Below, piece after piece: positions 34,304 through 42,566 of a DNA stretch of 64,000 bases (position 1 is its first letter; each line of letters starts with the position of its first letter). The position numbers and the translations under genes are program-made. Source of the stretch: Acidimicrobiia bacterium (GTDB lineage Bacteria > Actinomycetota > Acidimicrobiia > Acidimicrobiales > AC-14); the NCBI GenBank assembly GCA_023265025.1, contig JAHFUP010000007.1:46858-110857 (forward strand). Reading direction: 5' to 3'. A model generated the notes under the pieces. It worked only from the letters and a program-made list of their open reading frames with translations. It had not been told where the DNA came from and searched no databases.

Positions 34304-34858
34304 TCAGGGCTGACGAAGGATGAACTCGTGCATCCCCGGCACCGTGAAGGCGAGCAGTCCCCGTTCCGGGGCGTAGCACGGCCCTTGTCGATGACCTCCT
34401 CGCGGGCGACGGAGATGTCCGACGTCCGCCGCTTGCCGAGCGCCCGGGGCGATGTCGCCCACCGGCGCCGGCCCGTCGCCTCCCAGCGTGGCCAGCGCCC
34501 CGAGCACGGCCACGGGCAGCGGCACCTCGGCCTGGCCGGTCAAGTGGACGGCCGTGTTGAGCGCAGCCATGTCCTCCGGGGTGGCCTCCTGCAACTCGTC
34601 AATCAAGACGATCACGCCCGTACCCAGGTCTCGAGCCGTCTCGCCGAGGGCCTCGAACAACGCGGCCAGGTCATCCGAGAGCCGGCCAGAGTCCGCCACC
34701 CCGGATATCGGCTGGACGTCGACCCCCAGGCTCACGTTCCCCGACGGGTCGACCTTGACCGAGAAGGCCTTGAAGATGCCCAACAGCCGGCGTAGCCGGG
34801 GCTCCGGGTAGCGGCCGGTCGCCGTTCGCAGGCCCCGCAGGGTCGATAGAACGCCGTA
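34304..34858 (-). pseudogene. Decayed AAA ATPase gene
   Basis: Pieces of a common actinobacterial AAA ATPase are visible in order: LRTATGRYPEPRLRRLLG, FKAFSVKVDPSGN, a Walker-B-like VIVLIDELQ, then ISVAREEVIDKG in one frame and CYAPERGLLAFTVPGMHEF in another. The Walker A region at the N-terminus is absent, an internal part is deleted, and at least one frameshift separates the last two blocks. It sits next to an AT-rich stretch (34859-34920) with the direct repeat CCTATAAGGTCCTATAAG, marking a likely rearrangement junction. Confidence 0.7.
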
Positions 34859-34966
34859 TCAGACCCTATAAGGTCCTATAAGATAATTTAAGATATCGAC
34901 TTCTACAGGCTGAGAGTCGATGAGACGGGGGGAGCCCGGCGCCGGCAGTACGAACTCTCGTGACGC

Positions 34967-35800
34967 TCAGGAGCTGAACAGCACCTGGATCCAGCAGCCG
35001 CCGCCGGCGTCGGTCCAGGCACCGACGCCGATGAGCTGGAAGGCCCCGGTCAGGATGTTGCGGCGGTGTCCGGGTGAGGCCATCCAGCGGTCCTCCAGCA
35101 GGGCGGTGTCGCAGGGCTCGGCCGTGCCGACGTTGTCGCCCCAGGCGGCGGCCGGCCGGCAGAGGGTGACCGCGGCGCCGGCGCCGGGGTCATGCGCCAG
35201 GACGCCGCTGCGGGCCAGCTGCTCGGCGTAACGCGACGCCACGCCGTCGAGGCAGGCGTCTCGGGCCAGCGGGCCCAGGCCCTCGGCCCGACGGTCGCCG
35301 TTGGTCAGGGGGACGACCTCTGCTTCCCTCGCCGGCGCCCGCGCCGGGCCGGCGGGCCGCGTCGTCGTGGTGGTTGTCGTCACGGTGGTCGTCGTGGTCG
35401 TCGGGGGCGGGACGGTTGTCCTGGGGACCGAGGTGGACGAGGCTTCGGCCGGCGGGGCGCTCGCGCCCGCCGGTACGGCGGGGACCGGGTCGACGGCCAG
35501 GGTGGCCGCCGGCGCCGGCGCCACCCCGGTGGTCGCGGGGATCGCGGTCGGGGGCTCGCCGGCCGGCGTCGAGGCGGGGGTGAACGCGGCGGCCTCGGTC
35601 GCCGGCGGGTCGTTCGCCGGCGACGGCTCGATCTCCACGCGCGCCGGCGCCGGCGGCGCCCCGGTGACCGCCAGGCGTGTCGTCCGGGGCGACATCCGGT
35701 CGCCGCCGGCCAGCAACACGGCGGCACCGATGACCACGGCAACGAGCGCGAGGACCATCCCTCGGCCCGCGCCCGGCCCGCCCCGGAGCCTGGGGAACAT
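34967..35800 (-). CDS. Membrane-anchored or secreted CAP-domain protein
   Basis: About 277 residues: an N-terminal membrane segment ([18 protein letters not shown]), a long Pro/Ala/Thr-rich spacer ending in a poly-Thr run, and a C-terminal CAP (SCP/PR-1) domain with [20 protein letters not shown] and [11 protein letters not shown]. Four Cys in the domain may form disulfides. CAP proteins are extracellular; the bacterial role is usually unknown. ATG 35800 is the first sensible start. Confidence 0.8.
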   Translation of the reverse strand: MFPRLRGGPGAGRGMVLALVAVVIGAAVLLAGGDRMSPRTTRLAVTGAPPAPARVEIEPSPANDPPATEAAAFTPASTPAGEPPTAIPATTGVAPAPAATLAVDPVPAVPAGASAPPAEASSTSVPRTTVPPPTTTTTTVTTTTTTTRPAGPARAPAREAEVVPLTNGDRRAEGLGPLARDACLDGVASRYAEQLARSGVLAHDPGAGAAVTLCRPAAAWGDNVGTAEPCDTALLEDRWMASPGHRRNILTGAFQLIGVGAWTDAGGGCWIQVLFSS

Positions 35801-35910
35801 GGCTGCACTCTCCCAGCCGGGCCCGAGGGCTGTCCATCCGGAAGGGGTCCCGCCGAGCGGATAGGCCCCGGGAACCCGGTATCCTTCTCGTCTCGACGAG
35901 GAGATCAACG

Positions 35911-36129
35911 ATGAAGACTGCAACGCATCCCGACTACGTGACCGCCAGTGTCCGCTGCTCGTGCGGCAACACGTTCACCACCCGGTCCGTCAAGCCCGAG
36001 CTGCGCGTCGAGTTGTGCAACGAGTGCCACCCCTTCTTCACCGGCAAGCAGAAGCTGGTCGACACCGGTGGGCGCGTCGAGCGCTTCGAGCGTCGCTACG
36101 GCGCCCGGAAGGGCCAGGCCAAGAAGTAG
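35911..36129 (+). CDS. rpmE: Ribosomal protein L31 (zinc form)
   Basis: The 72-residue protein has the Cys set of the zinc-binding form (CSCGNTF and CNECHPF) and the conserved [20 protein letters not shown] 35911 follows GACGAGGAG; this ribosome site is partly in a small hairpin CTCGT-CTCG-ACGAG, and TATCCT at about 35878 could be a -10 box, giving a short leader. Confidence 0.93.
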   Translation: MKTATHPDYVTASVRCSCGNTFTTRSVKPELRVELCNECHPFFTGKQKLVDTGGRVERFERRYGARKGQAKK

Positions 36130-36193
36130 CCCTTCTGGCGGGTCGTCGACGTTTCGGCTGGATACCCCGTTTGGTAGGTTGACCTCGCCGACT

Positions 36194-36463
36194 ATGGCGG
36201 ATCACGGGTTGTACGAAGAGGACATCTCGGCGCTCTGGGGGGCGCAGGACAGCGACGTGCTGCAACCTGCCCCGCTGGAATCCAGGGACCGGACCGAGGA
36301 CGACGACCCGCATACGGTGGCGCTTCGGGAGGTCACGGACACCCTGCGGGCAGTGCAGGAGGACCTCGCTGCGCTGCGCCGGGAGGTCGGCCAGCTCCAC
36401 GAGGCGGTCCAGGCCGCGAGGCTCTGGTTGCCGGTATCTGGCACCGGGAGCAGGTCGAGCTAG
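36194..36463 (+). CDS. Small coiled-coil protein, unknown function
   Basis: 89 residues, very acidic N-terminal half, then a heptad-like helix (LREVTDTLRAVQEDLAALRREVGQL split over about 44-70) predicted to coil. No signal peptide, no known family. It lies between rpmE and the CapD-like gene, 39 bp from the latter, and may be co-transcribed with it. Confidence 0.55.
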   Translation: MADHGLYEEDISALWGAQDSDVLQPAPLESRDRTEDDDPHTVALREVTDTLRAVQEDLAALRREVGQLHEAVQAARLWLPVSGTGSRSS

Positions 36464-36502
36464 GATCTGTCCGGCCGGGAACCGAGAGTCGGGGAGCAAC
36501 GC

Positions 36503-38392
36503 GTGGCGGAAATCGGTCAAGACACCGGCCGAGCCCGGGACAGGGCGGCACCGGATGAAGGCCGCATGCTCCGTTTCCTCGGGCGCCACCGCACGCCGGT
36601 CCAGGGGCTCATCGACGCTCTGGCGTGGACCATCGCCCTGGCGTTCGCCACCCTCTTCCGGTACGACTTCGACCTGGTGAACGGCCACTACGAGGGCCTG
36701 AGCGTGCTGATCCCGGTCGCCCTCGTGGTCCAGATGGTCGCCGGCCTGGCCTGCGGGCTCTACACGGGCCGCTCACGCTTCGGCAGCTTCGAGGAGGTGC
36801 TCTCCCTCGTCAAGGCGACGGTGTTCACGGTGGCCGCGGTCGCGGTCATCAACATCGTCCCGGACAAGCGGCTGGCACCGGCCAGCGCGCCGATCGTCGG
36901 CGGCGCGGTCGCCCTTGTGCTCACCGCCGGCGTGCGCTACTGCTGGCGGCTGGCCATCGAACGGCGGCGGCGGCCGACCGGCGACGGCTGCCACCGCCTG
37001 CTGGTCTTCGGCGCGGGGGAGGGAGCGCTCCAGGTCATCCCGGCGCTGCTGCGCGATCCCAAGAGCCCCTACTTGCCCGTGGGCCTGATCGACGACGACC
37101 CCGGCAAGCGCAAGCTCCGGATCATGGGGGTTCCCGTGCTGGGGACCCGGTCGCGCCTGGTGGAGGCGGCCGAGGAGTGCCACGCCGACAGCCTGCTCAT
37201 CGCCATGCCCAGCGCCGGCGCCCAGCTGGTCACCGAGTTGAGCGAGCTGGCCCGGGTCGCCGGCCTGGAGGTCAAGATCCTCCCGCCCGTCCGCGAGCTG
37301 CTGGAAGGCCGGGTCGACGCCAGCGACATCCGCGACGTGACCACCGCCGACCTCCTCGGTCGCCACGAGATCCACACCGACGTGGAGGCCATCGCCGGCT
37401 ACCTCACGGGCAAGCGGGTCCTGGTCACCGGCGCCGGCGGATCGATCGGCTCGGAGCTGTGCAAGCAGATCTACCGGTTCGCGCCGGATCGGCTGTTCAT
37501 GCTCGACCGCGACGAGTCGGCTCTCCACGGCGTGCAGCTGGCCATCGAGGGGCGGGCCCTGCTCCAGTCGCCCGACCTGGTGCTCTGCGACCTGCGCGAC
37601 CGCGCCGCGGTCGAGGAGATCGTGACCCGCCTGCGGCCCGACGTCGTGTTCCACGCCGCGGCCTTGAAGCACCTGAGCCTGCTCGAGATGTACCCCTCCG
37701 AGGCGGTCAAGACCAACGTCTGGGCCACCCTCGACCTGCTGGAGATCACCGCCAAGGCCGGCGTGAAGCGCTTCGTGAACATCTCCACGGACAAGGCTGC
37801 CGACCCGTGCAGCGTCCTCGGGTACTCCAAGCGCATCACCGAGCGCCTGACCAGCCATTTCGCGTCGAACGCCACCGGCACCTACCTCAGCGTGCGCTTC
37901 GGGAACGTCCTGGGCAGCCGGGGCTCGATGCTCACGACGTTCCAGTGCCAGATCGAGCGCGGCGGCCCGCTGACCGTCACTGACGCCCACGTCACCCGCT
38001 TCTTCATGACCATCGAAGAGGCGGTGCAGCTGGTGATCCAGGCCGGCGCCATCGGCCGCAACGGCGAGGCGCTCGTCCTCGACATGGGCAAGCCGGTCGT
38101 CATCGCCGAGGTCGCCCGCCTGATGGCGGCCCGCTCGGACCGGCGCATCGCCATCGAGTTCACCGGCCTCCGTCCCGGGGAGAAGCTGCACGAGGTCCTG
38201 CTGGCCTCCGACGAGGTCGACGTGCGGCCGACCCATCCCCTTATCTCGCAGGTCCCGGTCGACAGCCTGGAGCCGGCACAGGCGAGGGGCATCGACACCA
38301 CCGCCGACCGGGAGACGCTGGTACGTGAGCTGGCCGGCGTGAGCTCCGGCGACGTCGCCGCGTCGCGCCGGGCCCGCAGGTCGACCGCCTGA
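36503..38392 (+). CDS. Membrane nucleotide-sugar 4,6-dehydratase (CapD/WbpM type)
   Basis: The 629-residue protein has four N-terminal membrane segments, a first Rossmann-like domain (LLVFGAGEGALQVI) and a C-terminal SDR dehydratase/epimerase domain starting VLVTGAGGSIGSELCKQI, with FHAAALKHLSLLE, NISTDKAADP and GYSKRITERL. This family converts UDP-GlcNAc-type sugars to 4-keto-6-deoxy sugars for surface glycans. It is the first gene of the polysaccharide region. GTG start. Confidence 0.88.
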   Translation: MAEIGQDTGRARDRAAPDEGRMLRFLGRHRTPVQGLIDALAWTIALAFATLFRYDFDLVNGHYEGLSVLIPVALVVQMVAGLACGLYTGRSRFGSFEEVLSLVKATVFTVAAVAVINIVPDKRLAPASAPIVGGAVALVLTAGVRYCWRLAIERRRRPTGDGCHRLLVFGAGEGALQVIPALLRDPKSPYLPVGLIDDDPGKRKLRIMGVPVLGTRSRLVEAAEECHADSLLIAMPSAGAQLVTELSELARVAGLEVKILPPVRELLEGRVDASDIRDVTTADLLGRHEIHTDVEAIAGYLTGKRVLVTGAGGSIGSELCKQIYRFAPDRLFMLDRDESALHGVQLAIEGRALLQSPDLVLCDLRDRAAVEEIVTRLRPDVVFHAAALKHLSLLEMYPSEAVKTNVWATLDLLEITAKAGVKRFVNISTDKAADPCSVLGYSKRITERLTSHFASNATGTYLSVRFGNVLGSRGSMLTTFQCQIERGGPLTVTDAHVTRFFMTIEEAVQLVIQAGAIGRNGEALVLDMGKPVVIAEVARLMAARSDRRIAIEFTGLRPGEKLHEVLLASDEVDVRPTHPLISQVPVDSLEPAQARGIDTTADRETLVRELAGVSSGDVAASRRARRSTA

Positions 38393-38427
38393 GTGCCGCC
38401 CGAGGTTCGCGGGCGGCGGGACGGGCG

Positions 38428-39201
38428 ATGTCCATCGGCGCGCTGGCGGTGGTCGTCACGTTGACGGCCTGCCGGGGTGGCGGCTCGCCGTCGGCTCTGC
38501 GGACGGAGAACGGCCCGACGTCGACCGCGGTGGCCGGCGCGGCGCCCGTCCCCGGCCAGGACGGTACCGCCGAGGGGATCGCCGGCACGCCGGCCCCGGG
38601 CGGCGCCCAGGGCGCCGGCGTCGGAGCCGGAGCCAGCCGGCCGGTGGGCACGGGCGCGGGCGTCCCGGGGCAACCGGCCGCCGCCGCCGGCGCCGGCGGT
38701 GCCGGCGGTCAACCCGCTCCGACGGTGGCCGCGTCCGGGGGAAGCCTGGCGCCGGCGCCGGCGGCATCCGTCGGAGGCACGGCGGCGGCGACGTCGTCGG
38801 CCAGCGCCACTCCGGCGGCGTCCAGCGCCTCCTCGGGCGGCACGCCGGCGGTGTCGCCCGGCGCGAGCCAGGGCCCGGGCGACCTCGCCGCCTTCTGCCC
38901 GGCCGAGCGGACGCTCGAGAGCCGTCTCGCGGCGATCGACGTGAACGCCGGCCCAGGCCCGCTGCAGGCGTCGGTGACGTCCGCCAGGGCTGCGTTCGGC
39001 CCGGTGACGAACACCGCACCACCCGACATCCGGGCCGACGTCGCCACCGTTGTCGACGCGTACGAGCGGCTGTTCGCCGCCATCGACGAGGCGGGATACG
39101 ACATCTCCAAGGTTTCCATCGGAGCGCTCCAGAGCTTCTCACCGTCGACGGTCACCGCCGCTTCCAGCCGGTTGTTCGCCTACGCTGATGACCGCTGCTG
39201 A
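38428..39201 (+). CDS. Low-complexity lipoprotein, paralogue of the next gene
   Basis: 257 residues with a lipobox (TLTAC, Cys about 15), then ~130 residues of Gly/Ala/Pro/Ser low complexity, and a C-terminal domain of about 100 residues that begins AAFCPAERTLESR and ends FAYADDRC. The same domain pattern (N-terminal FC, central acidic helix, final Cys) is in the following lipoprotein. Function unknown; the domain is helical with one likely disulfide. Confidence 0.6.
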   Translation: MSIGALAVVVTLTACRGGGSPSALRTENGPTSTAVAGAAPVPGQDGTAEGIAGTPAPGGAQGAGVGAGASRPVGTGAGVPGQPAAAAGAGGAGGQPAPTVAASGGSLAPAPAASVGGTAAATSSASATPAASSASSGGTPAVSPGASQGPGDLAAFCPAERTLESRLAAIDVNAGPGPLQASVTSARAAFGPVTNTAPPDIRADVATVVDAYERLFAAIDEAGYDISKVSIGALQSFSPSTVTAASSRLFAYADDRC

Positions 39202-39232
39202 GCGCGCCGTGTCACAGAGAAGGGTGGCTCGA

Positions 39233-39721
39233 ATGAGAAGGACGTGGGCGGCGTGTGGGGTGGCCTTGCTGATGCTGGCCGGATGTAGCGGCGGCGACGA
39301 CAAGGCGGCGTCGACGTCCACCACGGCCGGCGGGGCGGCGGCAGGTCCCACCACCACCGTGCGTCCGGTCAACACCAGTTTCAGCGGGGCCAACAGTGCC
39401 CAGTTCTGCGCCCTTGCCCGCACCTACAACGATCGCTTCACCAGCGTCGGGCCGAACGCCACCCCGGCCCAGTTGCGCACCGTCGCACGGGAGGGCCAGA
39501 CCGCCATCAGCCAGGCCGTGGGCGCGGCGCCGGCGGAGATCAAGCCCGACGTCGAGGTGCTGGCTCGGGTCTTCGGTGCGCTGCTGACCCAGCTCGAAGG
39601 GGTCAACTTCGACGTCCAGAAGCTGCCGCCCGCCGCCCTCGCCGGGCTGTCGTCGCCGGAGTTCACCACCGCCACGCAGCGCTTCCAGGCCTACAACAAG
39701 AGCGTCTGCGGCATCAACTGA
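39233..39721 (+). CDS. Lipoprotein, paralogue of the previous gene
   Basis: 162 residues with a clear lipobox (LMLAGC), a Thr/Ala/Gly linker and a helical domain from FCALARTYNDR to KSVCGIN. It aligns with the C-terminal domain of the previous gene product. Start at ATG 39233 after GAGAAGGG. The last codons and stop lie in the first copy of a 152-bp tandem duplication. Confidence 0.7.
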   Translation: MRRTWAACGVALLMLAGCSGGDDKAASTSTTAGGAAAGPTTTVRPVNTSFSGANSAQFCALARTYNDRFTSVGPNATPAQLRTVAREGQTAISQAVGAAPAEIKPDVEVLARVFGALLTQLEGVNFDVQKLPPAALAGLSSPEFTTATQRFQAYNKSVCGIN

Positions 39722-40014
39722 CTCACGTGGGGAGGGGCCAAAGCCCCCTCCCCCCGACCCCCTCCCGTTCATCGAGCCGCCTCCGGCGGCGCTCAGGCTC
39801 CTCGGCGGCGGAGCCGCCTGCGGGCCACCTGTGGGGGCAGGGCCCCCACACCCCCACAAACTGCATCAACTGACTCACGTGGGGAGGGGCCAAAGCCCCC
39901 TCCCCCCGACCCCCTCCCGTTCATCGAGCCGCCTCCGGCGGCGCTCAGGCTCCTCGGCGGCGGAGCCGCCTGCGGGCCACCTGTGGGGGCAGGGCCCCCA
40001 CACCCCGACAAACT
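39711..40014. repeat. 152-bp tandem duplication rich in terminator-like hairpins
   Basis: 39711-39862 is repeated as 39863-40014 with a single difference (C at 39855, G at 40007). Each unit starts with the last codons and stop of the lipoprotein gene and holds several stems, including GGGGAGGGGC-CAAA-GCCCCCTCCCC and GTGGGGGC-AGG-GCCCCCAC. It fills the space between two convergent genes; its stems probably terminate both. Confidence 0.9.
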
Positions 40015-40028
40015 GCGAGGTCGGAGGG

Positions 40029-41864
40029 CTACTTGCCGCTCTTGATCCGCCAGCTCCCGATCATCTCCGTGTCGAGGGGGAACTGCGCCGGCGGCGGGCC
40101 GCCCTGCCACCGCCACGATGGCGGCAGCTCCACGCGGAGGTTGACGACGTCGCCCGTGTGGTCGGGCAGGTTCCGCCACCGCAGGGAGTACTCCCACGTG
40201 CCGTCGTTCAGTTGCCGAACCAACTTCGGCACGTCCCACACCACCGTCAGGGTCGTCTGGCCACCCGACGGAGCGGCGGCCTTGAACCAGCCGGTCGCCG
40301 GGTGGCCGGCGGCGACCGGCTCCTTGAAGGCGAAGGGGTCGGAGGCCCCAACGTCGAGGACCGCGCCCTCCGGGCCGTAGATCGTGAGGTAGGCCAGGGT
40401 GCTGGCGTTGCCGAACGCGTTGGGCGGCTCGGTGTTGGTGACGGTGAGGCGGGTGGTGACGCGGGCCGAACCGTCCGTCCGCAGCACGACGTCGTGGTCG
40501 TACACCCGGCGGATGCCCCGCCCGTTCTTGGCCGCGTACTCGAACTCGGAGTTGAAGAAGAAGTCGCCGGCGTGGGCGGGGAAGGAGCCGTCCCAGCGGC
40601 GCTCGGCGAGCACCGAGGCGACCATCGGGTCGGTCGACCAGGCCACGGCCTCGCGGGCGTCGAACGCCTGCCCGATGGCCCGGCCCAGCGGCTCCCATTG
40701 CGACGCCGGCGCATCGAGCAGCTTCCGCATGACGAGCTCGGCCACGGCGGCGACGAAGTCCTTCCGGTCGGCCTGACCCTTCACCTGGTGGGTGTAGAAG
40801 TCGAGGCGCTCGTTGATGTTCTCCGCAGTCACCGTCTCGTCGTAGCTCGGGACGGTCACCGGCCCGACGACGGCCAGGATCCGGCCCATGAAGCCCGGCA
40901 TGAACGAGATCACCCCGTCGACCGGCGCCTCTCCGCCGGCCCGCCACAAGCTGGCGGCCAGCTCGGCCGCCTGCGGCCACCCCGGACCGGTGTTGACGTT
41001 GGCCAGCGTCCGGCGCAGCGGAGGGTCGTGGTACTGATACGGCGGCCCCACCTGCGAGGATGGGACGTCGGCCTGGGTGTGGGTGGAGATCCAGTTCTCG
41101 ATGCCCTCGTAGCGCTCGAGCTTCATCTGACCGGTCTCGGCCGTGAGCACCCCGTACGTGCCGACGAAGCCGCCGGTCGGTCGCACCTCGTCGGGGTTCT
41201 GGGACAGGAACAGGTACCGCTTCGCCGCCGATCCGCCGGCGAAGGCGATCAGGGCCGAGATCCCGTGGTCGGCGGACGTGGCCCGGGCCTGGATCCGGGG
41301 CAGCCTGGCGGTCAGGTCGTCGCGGGCGTCCCCGAGCGGTCCGATCAGGAACCAGTCCTTCAGCCGGGCCACCTCGCCGGAGGCCTGGCTGATGGCGGCG
41401 GTCGCCGGTCCCAGCGAGCGTTGCGTGTCCCGCAACGCGTCCATGGCCGCCGAGACGGGCAGACGATCGTCCGGCGGATGGATGATGGTGTCGGCTGCGT
41501 CGACGAGGCCCTGGGCCGCGGAGGACAGGCTGAGCCCAACGTTGGCGAAGGTGTCCACCGCCTTCACCTGGTGGCCGAGCACGGGCAGCCTCCGGGCCAC
41601 CTTGGCGATCGGCCCAAGGGCGTCGATCTGCGACCGGGTGTCGGCGAAGGCGTCCTGTGCCTCGGTCAGGTGTTGCCGGGCGTCATCCAGCCGGCGGTCG
41701 GACAGGCTGGCCTCGGCCTGCGTGAGAGCCGTCCGGCCGCGCTCACCGGCTGTCGCGGCCGCCACCACATGGAAGAGCACGAAGGCCCCGACGATGGCCG
41801 CCGCCCCGGCGGCAGCCAGGACCAGGCGCCGCTGACGGGTTCGCGGTGACGGTGGCTCGCGCAC
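40029..41864 (-). CDS. DUF4012 membrane-anchored protein
   Basis: The 611-residue protein has one N-terminal membrane segment and a large external part with the family hallmark YLFLSQNPDEVRPTGGFVG (about 230), DGVISFMPG and a C-terminal beta-rich region. DUF4012 proteins occur in surface-polysaccharide loci of actinobacteria, with unknown activity. It is convergent with the lipoprotein pair. Confidence 0.85.
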   Translation of the reverse strand: MREPPSPRTRQRRLVLAAAGAAAIVGAFVLFHVVAAATAGERGRTALTQAEASLSDRRLDDARQHLTEAQDAFADTRSQIDALGPIAKVARRLPVLGHQVKAVDTFANVGLSLSSAAQGLVDAADTIIHPPDDRLPVSAAMDALRDTQRSLGPATAAISQASGEVARLKDWFLIGPLGDARDDLTARLPRIQARATSADHGISALIAFAGGSAAKRYLFLSQNPDEVRPTGGFVGTYGVLTAETGQMKLERYEGIENWISTHTQADVPSSQVGPPYQYHDPPLRRTLANVNTGPGWPQAAELAASLWRAGGEAPVDGVISFMPGFMGRILAVVGPVTVPSYDETVTAENINERLDFYTHQVKGQADRKDFVAAVAELVMRKLLDAPASQWEPLGRAIGQAFDAREAVAWSTDPMVASVLAERRWDGSFPAHAGDFFFNSEFEYAAKNGRGIRRVYDHDVVLRTDGSARVTTRLTVTNTEPPNAFGNASTLAYLTIYGPEGAVLDVGASDPFAFKEPVAAGHPATGWFKAAAPSGGQTTLTVVWDVPKLVRQLNDGTWEYSLRWRNLPDHTGDVVNLRVELPPSWRWQGGPPPAQFPLDTEMIGSWRIKSGK

Positions 41865-41987
41865 TGGATTCCTCGGCTACTGTTTGCAGGACCCGGGGAA
41901 CCGGGAATGCTGATCTGGACCGCACGGAGGGTCTAGCATCAGCAGAAGTGCCTTTTGGGCGGCTCTGGCTGCGGGATCGGAGAGAAC

Positions 41988-42320
41988 ATGGAAAACGGTA
42001 CTTTGATGGCGGGGCAGGGCCTGTCGTTGGGGCGTAGCACCCGCGTGAGTGTCTCCGCGGTGATCGCTGCGGTCGCCCTCGTCTTCGCGATGTTCGTCAT
42101 GGTCCAGCAGCGAGCCGATGCGGCGCCGGCGGCCGGTGCCGCGGTGGCGGCCTCTGTGGCCTCGGTCGGCAGTTCGGCTCCGGCGCAGATCAACTTCAAC
42201 CAGATCATCTGCGCCGCCCTGATCAGCGTGCGCAGCGCCTTCGCCAACTCGCCGTTCTTCTCCTTCGTGCACGCGGCGATCAACCCCATCATCATCGCCT
42301 TCGGCTGTAGTCCATCCTGA
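41988..42320 (+). CDS. Small secreted protein, unknown function
   Basis: 110 residues: signal peptide (VSAVIAAVALVFAMFVMV, cut near ADAAP), then an Ala/Ser-rich spacer and a hydrophobic C-terminal half with two Cys. ATG 41988 has GGAGAGA just upstream. No family is recognised. The short copy of the dispersed repeat follows 16 bp after the stop. Confidence 0.6.
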   Translation: MENGTLMAGQGLSLGRSTRVSVSAVIAAVALVFAMFVMVQQRADAAPAAGAAVAASVASVGSSAPAQINFNQIICAALISVRSAFANSPFFSFVHAAINPIIIAFGCSPS

Positions 42321-42336
42321 GTCGGCCGTGGCGAGG

Positions 42337-42441
42337 GCCCTGACCACAAACGTTCGCCGCGTTCGTGGGCTCGCCCGCCGGAGCACGATCACTTCGACCG
42401 AATGGAGTGAGCGAAGCGAACGAATGAGGTCGAGGCACTAG
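42337..42441. repeat. Dispersed intergenic repeat, short copy (105 bp)
   Basis: The same element as at 26176-26370 but without the 90-bp middle part: the first 33 bases differ at one position and the last 72 are identical. It is again directly downstream of a gene for a secreted protein. Confidence 0.8.
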
Positions 42442-42470
42442 GGCCACGGCAATGATGAAGCGCTCTGCAC

Positions 42471-42502
42471 AGAAGCCCGGTCCCCAGAGGGATCGGGCTT
42501 CT
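42471..42502. terminator. Terminator hairpin between convergent genes
   Basis: AGAAGCCCG and CGGGCTTCT flank a G-T pair and TCCC-CAGA-GGGA, a 14-bp stem. It lies between the small secreted protein gene and the end of the convergent Wzz/kinase gene. Confidence 0.7.
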
Positions 42503-42566
42503 GTCGTCGGTTTGGTCGGCTTTGCCGGCGCGCCACGGCAGTTCGACGAACCGCCGGCCGGTGGGC

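Noticed and set aside
34328..34811. Plus-strand frames over the AAA pseudogene
   Set aside because: Arg/Pro-rich translations with no family features, explained by the antisense of the relic.
39198..39236. A CTG-initiated relay frame between the two lipoprotein genes
   Set aside because: It ends in ATGA like the relay frames, but CTG is a poor start and the downstream gene has its own good ribosome site, so it was not counted.
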